Translations under genes and position numbers: made by a program
Assembly (NCBI GenBank): GCA_905250075.1
Contig: CAJNOP010000143.1
Coordinates: 124,001 to 188,000 of the forward strand
From: Rotaria sp. Silwood1
Lineage: Eukaryota; Rotifera; Eurotatoria; Philodinida; Philodinidae
Direction: 5' to 3'
Length of the DNA stretch: 64,000 nucleotides
Notes under the pieces: generated by a model
The model's database searches: none
Told to the model about the DNA's origin: nothing
What the model saw: only the letters and a program-made list of their open reading frames with translations
Shown: piece after piece, positions 23,100 to 35,811 of the stretch
Layout of the letters: the number at the start of each line of letters is the position of its first letter
How positions within the stretch are numbered: the stretch's first letter is position 1

Positions 23100-23755
23100 A
23101 GATGAATACTTAATAGATTCTTGATGCATTTGTAATTTTGTAGAATAAATCAAAGTACAAGCATAGAAATTATGATGTCCATCAGCCGACGACGTACAAT
23201 ATTTCTCTATCATTGAGGGTGTGGATGTGATTCTTGCCATTAACAGAATTTACATTCTGAAAACTAATCACATACTAACAAAATATCTGATTGCTTGACC
23301 TCGTCTATGTAAAAGAAAGCGAAAATGCAAGATTATTCCAATTTTTATTCATAGTAAAAAGAAAAGATTAAGAAACAAAACTAGCAAACAATAAATAAAT
23401 AGGGTACATATAACATTTCAATAATAAAATTTGTAAATGACCGATATGATAATGCATATTGTTGTCTATATTATTCCGAGAAAAAGATAACTATGTCAAT
23501 CGTTCGAAATAAATCACAATTAAACACACACATACGGAAAGAAAGATAGATGACACAAAATTCAAATCTATTGTTGGAAAGAAGACACATCTACATTATC
23601 AGCACGTCGAAACTCATGTTAATCAACAATTTTCTTTTGTTTTTTCTTACAAAGGAACGTCGATGAACATATGTTGTAACATGGCAAAGTTCTAGATGAG
23701 TACACCAATTACAAAATACAGTCATTAAAACGTAAACAACATCAGTAAAGTGTAT
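23100..23755. other. Intergenic DNA
   Basis: AT-rich, with a single GAGGGTGTGGATGTG motif at 23216. No gene seen. Confidence 0.4.
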
Positions 23756-24009
23756 GGGTGCACGGTTCCGGTTTTTACCGGTTCCACAGAACCGAAACCG
23801 ATGGAACTGATGGAACCGATAAGAACCGACACCAGAACTGATCAGAATCGATTGGAACCTATTGGAACCGAAATCAGAACTGATGAGAATCGGTTGGAAC
23901 CGGTTCTGATCGGTTTTGGTTCCATATCAGTTCTTATCGGTTTCGGTTTCGATTTCAATCGGTTCCATCGGTTTCGGTTCTAAAACCGGAACTGGTCTCG
24001 GTGCAACCC
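23756..24009. mobile_element. GC-rich CCGGTT inverted-repeat element
   Basis: A GC-rich island built of degenerate GGAACCGAT / CCGGTTC units, symmetric overall. It starts GGGTGCACGGTTCCGG and ends as the complement of GGGTTGCACCGAGACC. Ends of this kind resemble hAT-type termini, but no transposase is present and the target duplication is unclear. Related islands occur at 44718 and 51150. Confidence 0.6.
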
Positions 24010-24354
24010 TATATGTTTTTATGATTTCTCAGTATAGTAACTTCCTTTGCATTTTTCTCAAGAATTGCTTCTAATAAAAATGTTACATGTTTTATTGTAT
24101 TTGTTCTATGAGCTTCACTATTAATTGTCATTGTTGTTTTCATTAACTGTGTTCATTCTCTTTCTTCAATATCACCATCAATTAATCAAAACGCATACTC
24201 AAGGGATTTTTGTATATATTCATATTCAAATCTTTATATAACCTTACGAAGTATCAAAAATGGTAAGTTACTTCGCTCGTGTCATTTGGAATTTCTTCAA
24301 TAACTTCTAATTCTATGACATATTATTCATTGAATTCATGATCTTGACCGGATA

Positions 24355-24690
24355 AAGCTGTGTATAGCAGAGCTCCGCGGGACAACGAAAAAATCGTCCC
24401 ACTCCGCTCTGTTCTTGAGCCTCTGAAGAGTTCTGTTTTTTAGACAAACGCAGAAATCTTAAAAAAAAGGTTCTGAACATAAAAAATGCTTCTAGCATCC
24501 TTGTCGAAACTTTTTCCTCGCCAGAGCTTTTTATCAGAGTTTTGATTCCCAAATAAAACACAGAACCTTTTAGAAGCCTAAAATGTTTTGTAAATCTCCT
24601 TTATTTTCTTCCAGAACACCGATAACCCTGCTTCATATACACTTGCCGAGACGAGACTTATCCTGCGTCCTGCGGAGCTCTGGTACCCAT
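24355..24690. mobile_element. Inverted-repeat element with GC-rich ends
   Basis: CAGAGCTCCGCGGGAC near 24368 is matched by its reverse complement (GTCCTGCGGAGCTCTG) at about 24667. Internal AGAAC/GTTCT pairs add further symmetry. No coding capacity. Called from the inverted ends only. Confidence 0.5.
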
Positions 24691-25089
24691 AATCCACACC
24701 AATTAGCGATATGTTTTAAAAATGAAAATGACTTTCTTATGAATTTAATTCCAATTCAATGAACTTTTCTCTCTTGTTAATTTTCGAAGAAACATATCTA
24801 TACTCTCTAATAGGATATAGGAATTCTAATCTATTTATATGTATAACTGTATATAAATGAATCAAATCTTTTACAACTGAATAAAACAAACGTAAGATTA
24901 CAATAAACTAAATGGAGTATATATATTAAAGCAAACTAACAGGTTTAATTATTGTTTTTCGTCATTAATTGATTCACACAAATAAAATTCTACATGATGA
25001 CTAGTGAACAAAATAAAATCAATTATATATATCAGACAAATAAAATGATGATCGTTGATTTTTTATTTCTATTTTTGTACATGTAGATT

Positions 25090-28000
25090 TCATGGTAATT
25101 CATGATGTGTTGTATTTGCGTAATTTTTTTCAAGATACTTAATAAAAGCTCGTGTTATTGTTGTATGTGTAGCTAAAGTTTGCGATAAATATTTTAATTC
25201 TGTATTTTGTATAAAATATGGTATAGAAACAATTGTTAATGTTAAACCTTCACTATCAATCGGTTGTCGACTTTGTTGAAGATACCATTTTTCTTCTCGA
25301 CTATCATATTCTACACCAGCATAGGATATAAACATTCCAGTATTTACATTCATTAAACCACGATTTAAAACTTTAGTAAGTATTGAACCATTAACACGTA
25401 ATGATATTATATTAGCTGAAAATGGTAAACAACGCAATACATCATATTGAGTTATTATACCCATTAATTGATCATCAATACGTATAGCACCTGCATTAAA
25501 TACACATATTGTTGTATTAGCTTCATCCATCATAGCATTACATAATGCTATTGTTAGATGTGTTTGTTGAGCACGTATGACTGCTGAACGTCCATCAAAA
25601 TTAAGTCCAGCTGGCAAAACACATATGATACGTTCAGGTACATAACCTAGAGAATACGTAAATAGATGAAAGACTTCATATGGAAACCACTCGAAATGAT
25701 ATCTTGCGCCTGACATGAGTTCTAGTTTTTATGTAGGTTTTATAGATATCTTCAGAAGAGGCAATTCTTTTTGGCTAACATTTCTAGGAGATTCTAATGA
25801 CTATAAGAGCTGTCTTTCGGCAAAGTTTATTTGTCCAGTTTTTGTTAACAAATAAAGTGCACAAGATAAAACAGTCATAACTCCAAAGAAGCAGCGCATC
25901 GGGAGGAATACGTCTATGTTTCTTCTCATCTCAAGTGCCAGGTAACATGCCAGATGGTTCTCAGGTTAACAGTGCGGTAGAATATTTTATATAATACAAT
26001 TCGATAATTTATATGTAATCATGAAAAATTTTCACTCAACTAGTTCTTACTTGATTAATGACTCAACTAAAAATTTTTGTATTCAATCTCTGTCTACAAG
26101 TATGTGGTAGAATAAAAATGATGTTTTTATAGAAGCATCTTGTATGAGAGTTCATTAATAAATAGTAGTATTCATCGCATGAAAGTTCTTTTTGAGCATC
26201 GTTTATCAATGTATCCAGTGTACATTCCTGATTTTCTTAAAACTTCCTTTCCTCCAAAAAGGGCGCTTCTCTTTAAGAAAATGACAGTTTTTGAGATAAA
26301 ACATAAGAACATGACTTCTAAGGTGATCAAGTTTGAAAACTTATAAGAATGACTTTTTATTTGAAAAGTTTTCTTCACAAATGATAATGAATTTCTAGAG
26401 CTCTCCATAAAAAAAATTGAAAGCGCTATCGCAGCTACTGTTCCTTATCGTAGCCCAATGTGTAGCTGAAGGGTCGCTCGATAAAACTCTAGATACATTT
26501 TTAGTCGACATATAAAATATAATCATATTTGATGCTTTTGTCATAAAGTTCTTCAGGTAAGCATATTAAAAAAATGCTTGCGTGATTAAATATATGCTTT
26601 ATAAAGTTGAAAGCATAAGATCAATTAGGAGTAGTCTGAATTAACTTTAGACTATATATTTATAGTCATCTTAGTCAGTCTATCTACTTTTTCTTGAGAA
26701 GAGTTTTTTTTTGTTATATAGACAAAATTGAATTCTTCTCACACCAATGTTAAAGCTGTATAAAACTGCACTCTGTTTTTTTTACTAATTTTCATCATTA
26801 TAATTCAGTTTTAGAGCAAAATGAATTGCACATTCGAAATCGATGCAAAAAAGCTACAGCAGAACAGATATATCTTAGTAAAATATATTCTTTATGAAAA
26901 ATCGATTCTGAGAGGTACTACAACCAAATTTTTCGCAGAAAAAAAAAACAAATTTTATCCAAATATATTTAAGTTGATCTAGATTTTTGCAATGATTTCA
27001 AATATCTTATTAATTTTTAATATAAAGTACATGATAAATCGAAAAACGTATGATTAATCTAGTAATTACCATCATCTCTATAGGCTTGTAAACCAGCTTG
27101 ATAAAAATAATTTGCTACTTTAGCTGTTTCAGGTTCTTCTGAAAAAAGTGGTGATACTGGTGTTAATTTAGAAAAAATTAATAATTGTTTTGTTGTTGGT
27201 TGATATGCAAATCGATGAATAAATACAGTAAATCCATTATCATCTGCTTTATATATTGGTGTATATTTTGATCCACGTTTTAAATAATAATTTTCATGGT
27301 CATGTCCACCCATAACTGCATCAATAGCAGGATTATATTCAACTACTTCAATATCATTTTGCATATTTAAATGTGTTAAACAAATAAATACATCCCATTC
27401 TAATTTTAATTCATAACGAAGATATTTTATATAATTTGCTGTAAATTGTGGTAAAGTATGTTGAGATGTTATATTAACATAAGTTTTAGATGTTGCTTGT
27501 CCTGTATTCTCATCAATTGTTAAACCAATGAGAAGAATTTTTATATTTGATATTGTTATAATTTTATATGGTATGACAGTATGAAATGGTTTGGTTGAAT
27601 TAAGTTCATAAACATTTGAGGCTATCCATTGAAATCGTGATTCATTCAAACGACGTCTTATTGATGATTCTTTTAAATCAAATTCATGATTACCTAACGT
27701 TGCATAATCAAGACCAAGTACATTCAAGGCAGCAATCATTTGTTTTCCATTTAGCATTGATCCATTTACAATGCTATTACCTTTAATATTCAAATAGAAA
27801 AGAAATATTTAAATAATTGAAAGCTAGAAAAAAGAACATTTTTTTTCCCTGTTCGAGATCTATTATTAAACTAGAGCTGGTTAAAATAGTTAAAGTACGC
27901 ATAGTCGAGTATAGAAAGATGCGAAGTGACTCAAAAATTGATCCAGAGACGTTGCAAAATAAATGTTTGCACTGTTATCGAATGTCGTTACTGAATTGAT

Positions 28001-29916
28001 TTAAACACAAAAAAGATGGAACATTTTAAGAATAAAAAAAAAAAACAGTCTTATCCATTATCGTCTTTTCAAATAAAATACATTGTATGTGACGGCATTG
28101 AACATATGTTCGAAAGTAACTCTACATTAAATGCAGCTCGTCTCTTATCAAGAAAGTCGAGAGTATGTGTACTATGTAGACTTCAATAAGCTATGAATAG
28201 GAATGAGATTGGTTCGGTTTAAACTTCGAAAAAATCGGAAAAAATGATTTTCAAATTTTTTGTTTGAAATTTTGCATAGATAGAAACTTTAATATGAAAA
28301 GTTTATTGTCAATGTTGCAGATCTCGTCGCTGCTTGTATCCTAAGATACAACTACGGTAATAGAGTGTTGTTTTACATCATTCATATAAATCAACCGATC
28401 TTATGCTATTATTTTAAGATGGAAGAAACTTTAAAGACCTGAAAGTTTCATAATAAACTATTTTCGTGAAGACATTTGATTGTACAAAGTTTCGAGTCGA
28501 AATTCGAGAATTAATTTTTCTAGAACATGGCATTCATTTTACAAAATACCATCAAACTGCAGTATCTCTCTTGTTAATCTATCCATAGTTCATTTAAATT
28601 CATATAATCCTGATTCAAAAGCGTTTTATCAGTTGGAAAATTTCCCTTGCTAGGTATCGTATAAACAAACATTAATAAATGATGACATTGCTGAAAAGTT
28701 ATTATAAACATTATCATGTGTCAATAATAAACTGTCGATCATATTTCTCTTTTTCTATTTCTATTTCTAAAGTACAGAAAAGTCTCAATTAGCTTTATCT
28801 GTTATGATATGTTGACAAGAATAATAAACCAAAATAACAAATTTATCCATTGTATTGATAGAATGTATTAGAATATATACATTCTAATTATGATTAATGA
28901 TCTTTGTAATATTATAAAAATCAACAGCTTTCATGGATGCGCAACATATTGTTTTGAATCTGACGAATTCAATTGTATTTAATGATAATGAGCTATGTAA
29001 AGACAACTGATGTGGTTATTCGATAGTTTGACTGTTAAATTCATTTTTTGGGGAGGTTCTACTAGTTCAAAATATGCTGTTGTATATGTATCTCACCAGA
29101 TATCTAATAAATAATTGTTGAAAAGTATACGTATATAGCAGCTGTATTCAATTTATTAATATAATGCATATGATAACGGTTTGCATGTAGAAAAAAAGAG
29201 ACAGATACTGATCTTGATAAACAAAAAAACGCATGAAATATAGCTGACTATACTCAATATGATAACGACAAAATCAATCGAATGATTTGTTTATTCATTA
29301 GATGATCTTAATTAAATAGAAGTAAACGTAAGACAGCTGTCTTTTTCATGTATTTACATATCATAGATTATTCCATCTTGTTATTATTATACTTTACGTA
29401 CAAAATATTGCTAGAATCTTCTCATTTAAATTATAATGAAAGAAACCAATTTTATCATATTTGATAATTTTAAAATAAATATTTTTTTCTCATACCTAAA
29501 GCTGATGGACTAACAACATCACCAGCTAGAATTGTAATTGTATTTGGATTTTCTTGAAGAAGTAATTTTCGTATTGTTGCTACACGAGCTAAACCACCTT
29601 TTTTACCACCACTTAATGGTATAAGTTCATAAACATCATTCATTTGAAGAAATGTCCATTGTATATATGAATGTGGATTATTAAGTTTAGGTGGTGAACC
29701 AATTTCATCAAGAAATGAATGTAATTTTTGATCGGTATCAACAAATGATGTAACATTATTAATTTGAGTCATATGTTTATGTGTGGATCTATCATATACA
29801 ATTGGATCTATTTTATGAAACCAACCAATTATAGCAATAACAACAGATATTAATAAAAGAGATATTAAGAAACAGAATTGCCAAATACTTAATTCAATTT
29901 TATTTCGACAAACCAT
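25090..29916 (-). CDS. Membrane-anchored 5'-nucleotidase-family metallophosphoesterase
   Basis: Exons 29496-29916, 27070-27780 and 25090-25646 join exactly in phase (1689 nt, 562 residues). Residues 13-33 form one transmembrane helix ([20 protein letters not shown]), so it is a type II membrane protein with the enzyme outside the cytosol. The metallophosphatase domain follows: NDVYEL (motif I, about residue 93), [21 protein letters not shown] and GGHDHE. Exon 3 is the 5'-nucleotidase C-terminal domain: [23 protein letters not shown], then [14 protein letters not shown]. Motif I has Asp-Val-Tyr where classical CD73 has Asp-x-His, and NAGAIR replaces NGGGIR, so the substrate may differ from AMP. 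The introns are unusually long for this genome (1.4 and 1.7 kb) and AT-rich. The N-terminal Met is the only one before the membrane helix. Probably functional. Confidence 0.85.
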
Positions 29917-30901
29917 ATTTGACGGAAGATAAAAGGTTTTTTTGTTTAATATACAATCAATAAAGTAATATTTGTCTATCGTTATTCAAATTTCAATTGC
30001 ATGCATATTAATAACCGCTTCAATATTGCATTCTTTTTATTTATTTTGTTTTTTGACTTTACACTTTTCTTCCTTGACTTAATTTTGATAAGCTACTTAG
30101 GTAAGTGTTAACAACATACATGAATGATTATATAGGCGATGAAAAAATCAATACAATGGTGTCCTTCACTTGAATAATAATCCTTTTGAAGTTGTATGTT
30201 TTGTTTCTGTTTTCTAAATAGAATTATCATAATAATCAAGTGCATCTATATTGTTGAAAATATGATGTAAATGTTCTCTTTTTTCTTTTTTAACAGATAT
30301 ACATATATATTGAAAGTTATGTATAAAGGATGAGTTCGAACGTGCACGCATTATATTCTGAATCAAAATACTTACTGATACAGTTTAGTAGGCAATACTA
30401 TAATGAAAAAAAAACACTTTCTTCTTTTGCTGTTGTTAATGAATAAGTTTGTTCAATTTGTAAAAGAAAACCAGAAGTCTTCGTTATAATTCTGTGAGAC
30501 GTTTACGAATTCAACGATCTTTAAATTACAAACAGATATACTAATTGTGTTATCTAGCTGAATATTTAGTATACATAGAAATATTAAGGATGAAAGAGAG
30601 AAAACAGAAAAAGAAAAAGATATGTGATGTCAACCAGCAAGAAAGCGATACATCCGACATTTAACAGTCATAGAAAAATAGCACTACTAATTGACTACAA
30701 ATCTTAACCAGTCGGAAACATTTCAACAAGTAAACTTGTCAATGAAAAAGAAGAGCCAGAACATTGATGATATATACAAAATAAAATAATTATTCCAAAA
30801 CTACTGAATCAAATTATATAGAAACAATTGATAGTTTCTCATGTTTCTTTTGATTTTAACAGTTAGTTTTTACCAACAAACTATTTTCCGTAAAACCGTT
30901 T
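29917..30901. other. 5' flank of the nucleotidase gene
   Basis: AT-rich intergenic DNA up to the R1 repeat. No gene or repeat pair seen. Confidence 0.4.
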
Positions 30902-31725
30902 ATTAAGAGACGATCCACGACTCCATCGAACATGGTCATACTCTCGAAAAATTTCACCCCTATATTTTATCATTGGAAATGAGAGAACAAAGTGAGAAAT
31001 CTATAAATCCAAAATTTTAGCTCATTCTGACTTACCGATGAAAAGTTATGAAGTACAAACTGAAAGCACCCTCAACAGGTTTAGAAAAAAAAATTTTTTT
31101 TTAAATTTGGTAAGTTAGTATTTGATCATTCTCCACAGTGAATTCTCACAATCTTTTCGAGTAATATACCAACTGATAGAGCGAATTGCTCTCTACAAAA
31201 CTGCATATGTCATCCTCGCATCACCCTTCATTTTCTAGGTACAACAATCGCGAAACTAGATCAACCCTACTGCTTTTTTCGCATTTTTCTCTTGTTCTCT
31301 TTTTCATTGCAATCTATATTTCTATGCTAATTCTAATGATCCCAGAAATTTTTTATGGTTTTGAATACAACAAAGAAAGAGCTATCAAATGAATATTAAA
31401 TGCTTGAAATCAAAATAGCACACGGTGTTCATCCAAGCCACAGAAACTATTCGACTACTATCTTGAAAACCATATTTTTCATTATTTTTCTGCACCATTT
31501 ATGTATATGTTAGTTCTGACTTTTCTTCCAACTAGGAATCGAATTGAGACGTTCCCAAATGCTATATAATTTAGTCATTTGCTTTATTTTGTTTTGAATT
31601 GCTTTCAACGAATGAACTCTACAAAATCGAATACTATTATACACCCATTTGATCAATAGATCATAAATAAAATTTTGATGAAAACCTATTTTATTTACTT
31701 TTTAATCTTGTACTAGCAAAGTTAC
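30902..31725 (+). repeat. Dispersed repeat R1, copy A
   Basis: About 820 bp, also present at 51405-51782 (same strand, first ~380 bp only) and 53806-54790 (opposite strand). Landmarks: CATGGTCATACTCTCGAAAAAT, ATTTTAGCTCATTCTGACTT, AGAGCGAATTGCTCTC.ACAAAAC, TCATTTTCTAGGTACAACAA and CACCCATTTGATCAA. The only open frame (31186-31392) is not kept in the other copies. R1 ends directly at the TGTGGG hairpin at 31727. Family unknown. Confidence 0.75.
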
Positions 31726-31726
31726 A

Positions 31727-31787
31727 ACAAGGGTGTGGGTGTGGGTGTACTTCTCTCATTTATGCCCACACCCATACCCTCATGTTC
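31727..31787. repeat. Telomere-like hairpin 6
   Basis: GGGTGTGGGTGTGGGTGTAC, a spacer CTTCTCTCATTTATG, then CCCACACCCATACCC. It abuts the end of R1 copy A with no gap. Confidence 0.7.
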
Positions 31788-31849
31788 AAGTAAGGCATAT
31801 TTAAATTGTTCTACAAGAAAAATTTTACATAGAAAACAAAAAAAGAATT

Positions 31850-32760
31850 TTTTGTAGAATATTATATATACTTTCAAGTGCATCATAAGCTTCTTGAAAT
31901 AATTCTTCGTTTGTTTTTAATTTTTCTTCATCTTCTTTCATTAATTCAATATAAATTGGTTCAAGATTATAAAATACTTGATATTGTTTTCATTACATCA
32001 TTTATACGTGTTATATCACTACGAGCTTGTTCAATATCAGCTGGTGGTAAAATTTCTTGATATAATGGTATTGGTGATATAGATGGTTGAGCACAATTAA
32101 GATCAAGTCCTAAGGCAACTATTTATTTTAATAGTTTTATTCAATAGAAATAGATAACAAAAAAAAAAAATCTCTAGAAAACATACCACTTGATTTATCT
32201 TTTGTCAGGTTCTTTACTCATTGATTCATCCTCTTTAGAAAAAAAGAAAACATATATGATTTTCATAAGCAAGTTTAAAATTATAAATCCTTGCTAAAGC
32301 ACTTTCGAAATTAATACAGGATATCCCATAAGTAAGGTAACAAAGAAAAAAATTGAATATCTCTATTAGTATTCGAGCAAATGGATTGAGTTTTTTTTTG
32401 TGCCACTAATGAAAGGATGTTCAAACTTATATTCACAAATGTTTGTTTGAATCTCGAAAACGTAAAAATTACCTTCTGGTATTGTTTCTGGAATTTTATC
32501 AATAAAATCGTCTTTTTTTTGGATTCATACTTTCTATGTTAAAGTATCGCTTGTTTCATTTCTATATAAATATAAATTATAAAAACAAAGATTCAAATCT
32601 AAATCCATTAAAATCTTTTTCATCAACTTCATCTTCATCATCAACTGGTCCACCAACTTCAATTTTTCTTTATCATTCCGCTAAACGTTCATTTCGTTCT
32701 TATTTAGCAAATATTTTCATTTCTTCCATTCGTCATCTATGAATATAAAATAAAAATTGG
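31850..32760 (-). pseudogene. Decayed multi-exon gene, acidic/coiled-coil product, unknown
   Basis: On the minus strand, exon-like blocks at about 32760-32590, 32520-32470, 32240-32190 and 32122-31850 keep clear coding character and some splice sites. They read EEMKIFAK.ERNERLAE, EVGGPVDDEDEVDEKDF, DDFIDKIPETIPEG, then GLDLNCAQPSISPIPLYQEI, PPADIEQARSDITRINDVMK and LEPIYIELMKEDEEKLK. The first block has stops at sites expected to be Gln or Arg (TAA, TGA, TAA). The last block has a one-base frameshift near 31980. It is a host gene in decay. The family is not recognised; charged helices and the acidic linker suggest a cytoskeletal or ciliary protein, which is only a guess. Confidence 0.55.
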
Positions 32761-33085
32761 TTTTTGTTTATTTGAAATCCTAAACAAAAGCACAAAGCGT
32801 TAGTGTTCTTTTTGTCGACAATTGATGTTATGAGATGATATTATTTTTCTTATTCATCAGCTTGATAGATCAACGAATATAGAATTTTACCATGTCTATT
32901 CTCCTTTTCTTTCTATGCCATATCAAGTAGTTTTCTGAATATTTTTCAAGGTTTTTCTTATTATTTTTATACTCGAAGTACAGTCTTCTCAAAAGAAAAT
33001 CCAGTAGAAAAAAAAACCAATACTAGATTATCATTTCAATTTCTTAGATGATCAATAATAAATATCAGATATATTGATAATAGAT

Positions 33086-33600
33086 TTTAATTGAAAGAGT
33101 CAACGTCTTTCTTGACGAAATGTTGCAGATCATCTATATCAACTAATCGTCCATTTTGTGTGAAATCACTGTAAAAACAAAGATCTTTTACATATGTGCA
33201 TTCATAATCATAGATGAATGCAATCTTCTTGTCTTAAAATACAATAAACAAAAAAGCTCATTGACAAGATCATCTTAAAGAAAAAAACTAAATCATTTTT
33301 TTTGCACCTGATTATGTTCGTACGTTATCTTCATGATATCGAACATCATCATCATTATCTATTTCAATATCCGATCGACAATATTTTATCAACATTAACA
33401 CTTATTTATTGAATTGACATTTCAAAATATTCTTTTTCTCATGTTCTCAAAATTCAACATAATAGAAATCATCTTGTATTTGCTTTATTTTGGGTAATAA
33501 ATCATTATCAATTATTCATTTAGATATGAAATATTTATCTTGATGTAAAATCGATGAATCTTTACACACACTTAAATATAATTTGAATTAATCACTTTAA
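33086..33600 (-). pseudogene. Decayed coding segment, possibly 5' part of the same locus
   Basis: About 33580-33300 on the minus strand reads KIKQIQDDFYYVEF-stop-EHEKKN, then QFNK-stop-VLMLIKYCRSDIEIDNDD. A final exon follows an acceptor near 33173: DFTQNGRLVDIDDLQHFVKK, ending in TAA near 33090. Internal stops are again TGA and TAA, one change from CGA and CAA. It is not recognised. The terminal stop means this is a separate gene from the blocks at 31.8-32.8 kb unless the order is scrambled. Confidence 0.4.
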
Positions 33601-33779
33601 ATTGAAAAATGTTTTGATATTCTGCATTATTATTTATTTTTAAGATATTTCTTGTTTGCAATTTATATCGTCTTTATATTCATAGTCAATCAACAAAATC
33701 AAACAATTGTTTGTACATTTCAATTTTTTCATTAAAATAGAAAACCATTATCGAATTCTATTTATTAATAAATGAATTT

Positions 33780-34130
33780 GAAACATTCTCGTATCTTAGT
33801 TCGGATCTTGTTCTTACGTACAATGAAATTACCAATAAACAAATTCTATTAGATTTAACGCATCTATGGACATTTAATACGAATTTATTTTATCTTTTAA
33901 AAATATTTTATCTATTAGATGTTTTGATAATGAAAATACATTCATGTTGATTGACATTAGACAATATGAAGAAAATCTTTTTATTTACATTTTTTTTTAC
34001 ATGTTGAAAATGAAAATGAAACTGGTAAAATACAAGAAATTATGATTCAAAAAGGTATTCAACATGATAAACAATTTGTATATATGTATTGCTGACTTGT
34101 CGAGTTTGAATGATATTTAATTTGATTGTT
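33780..34130 (+). pseudogene. Weak decayed coding segment
   Basis: Plus-strand stretches with coding-like composition but broken frames: FETFSYLSSDLVLTYNEITN near 33780-33840, and ENETGKIQEIMIQKGIQHDK near 34010-34070. The first vaguely recalls F-box-like repeats; I cannot assign it. Confidence 0.25.
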
Positions 34131-35675
34131 ACTCTTAGTTAGATTTTTATTTGTTTATCATATTTATTGTTTTCCTTTTATTTCTAGTTGATTTAATGTT
34201 ATGATTATTGAAACATATATATAGTTTATTTAAAGAAGCTATTGTGACTTCGAGGATGGCAAAGTTTTTTAATTTTCTTGATATTGGACATTTACTAAGT
34301 AAACAAACAATTTCAAATAGTAAAATATCCTTGTTTTGATAATGTAGAAAAAGAAATTATGATTTAAATGAAGTTATCAATATATTTTTAAAAAGTCTTA
34401 CTAGGAGCTAAAAAAAAGTCCACCTTATATTAGATAATTTGTCAATTCAATTAAAAATTTATTAATAAATAATCAGTTGATTATTTTTTTTTGTTAGTTT
34501 TGTATTTTTTTCAATTTAATTTTGATAGACTCTTAAAGATGATTTAATCATCATATTTGCCTAGAAATTTTCGTGGTTTTAAAGATTTTCAGTTTTGCAA
34601 AAACTACATTGCCACTTACATTAGTATTGAATAGGACATTTTTATATGATTCAGCAAGCCAGATGGCATTTACTACCTTTATCTCTTACGGAGTTTAAAA
34701 CGATCCACTGGAATGAATTAGTAATATACCATTGTAATATAATTTTCTCTGGATTCGAATAAAAAAACTCAATTCTAAATTTGTTTATTGTTTTTCTCAG
34801 AACACACTCTCCAATTAGAAAAATTGAATGTTTTAGTCATTCCAAAAATGGGTCATGAATCAGCTGGAACGCCGACTTATATGGCTAATAGGGCTCAAAC
34901 TTTTAGCAAAATCATATCTCACCAGACTGAATCATCCCTGAAAATTTCAGCTCAAATGTACTATCCCAAGAACGACCTTGAAAAGAACATTGTTTTATTA
35001 TGTTATTAAAGAACTTCATTTCAGTTTTTTGAATCTTTTTTATTATAATTTATATTCTGTTGTGGTAAAAAAATTTGGACCATATCTAAAAACTTTGCGT
35101 ATATTGCTCATTGTTTTTTTGATACGATAGAAGTTTGTCTATTGGTTTTAAAACTCTTAATGACGCCACTATCATTACTATAAATTTACAAATGATTTTT
35201 TGTACTACAATAGCCAGTCTTTTCTCAGGAGTGCTAAAAAAAAAGATGACCTTTGAATTTCAAATTAAACTTTGAAACCAGAAAAATCTTAATGAGGATA
35301 CCTCATTGCAAACATTTCAGATCGTCTAGTTGTTTCTATCTAAAGATAGTGTCATAGTAAAACTATATTTCAAATATTGATAACATACAATAGCAGATTC
35401 TGACATCTTGTTGCAGAAAAACACCAACAGAAATATCTAAAATTTTGATAATAGACTATTTCATCAAGGCGTTTCTCCGCAGAAAACTTTTCAAAATGGA
35501 ATTCAGCATTATTTTCCCAATGATTCTGATAGAAACAGTAGTATCGAACTAAAAATATTGCGAATGTGTAATAGCCGAGAAGCAAGAAGCTATAGACATG
35601 AATTATATCAGAATTTTCATAGCTTTTTAGAACTTATATGATTTACTGAGTCATAATTGAAGAACAAATTGATGA
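34131..35675. other. Non-coding or decayed DNA
   Basis: AT-rich with no supported exon. A segment at 34840-34990 has the phrase AAAATTTCAGCTCAAATG, seen in related form in several repeats of this window (19475, 31011, 50219, 51527), so it may be repeat-derived. Confidence 0.35.
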
Positions 35676-35811
35676 TTACGAGCGTTGCTTTGTTTCATTA
35701 TAATAAAGAATTGCATCATTTATAACTCTTGAAATAAATCGAAGCCTGTTTTCATAATCATCAAGAGATTGAGAACGAAAACGAAGAAGTTTATTTCGAT
35801 ATTTCTTCATG
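35676..35811 (-). CDS. Isolated terminal exon or gene fragment, basic peptide
   Basis: After the acceptor TTTTTTCAG, the minus strand encodes MKKYRNKLLRFRSQSLDDYE and continues NRLRFISRVINDAILYYNE to a TAA at 35676. Coding character is clear for 45 residues (basic, then amphipathic helix). No upstream exon could be joined, so it may be a remnant. Family not recognised. Confidence 0.35.

Noticed and set aside
22906-23124. Strongly hydrophobic open frame resembling a membrane protein
   Set aside because: It is the +1 shadow of the Cys-rich exon, which has the splice acceptor and better codon use.
23750-23983. 77-residue repetitive frame
   Set aside because: It is the CCGGTT repeat element; the periodic residues follow from the DNA repeat.
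31186-31392. 68-residue frame in R1
   Set aside because: Not kept open in R1 copies B and C, so unlikely to be coding.
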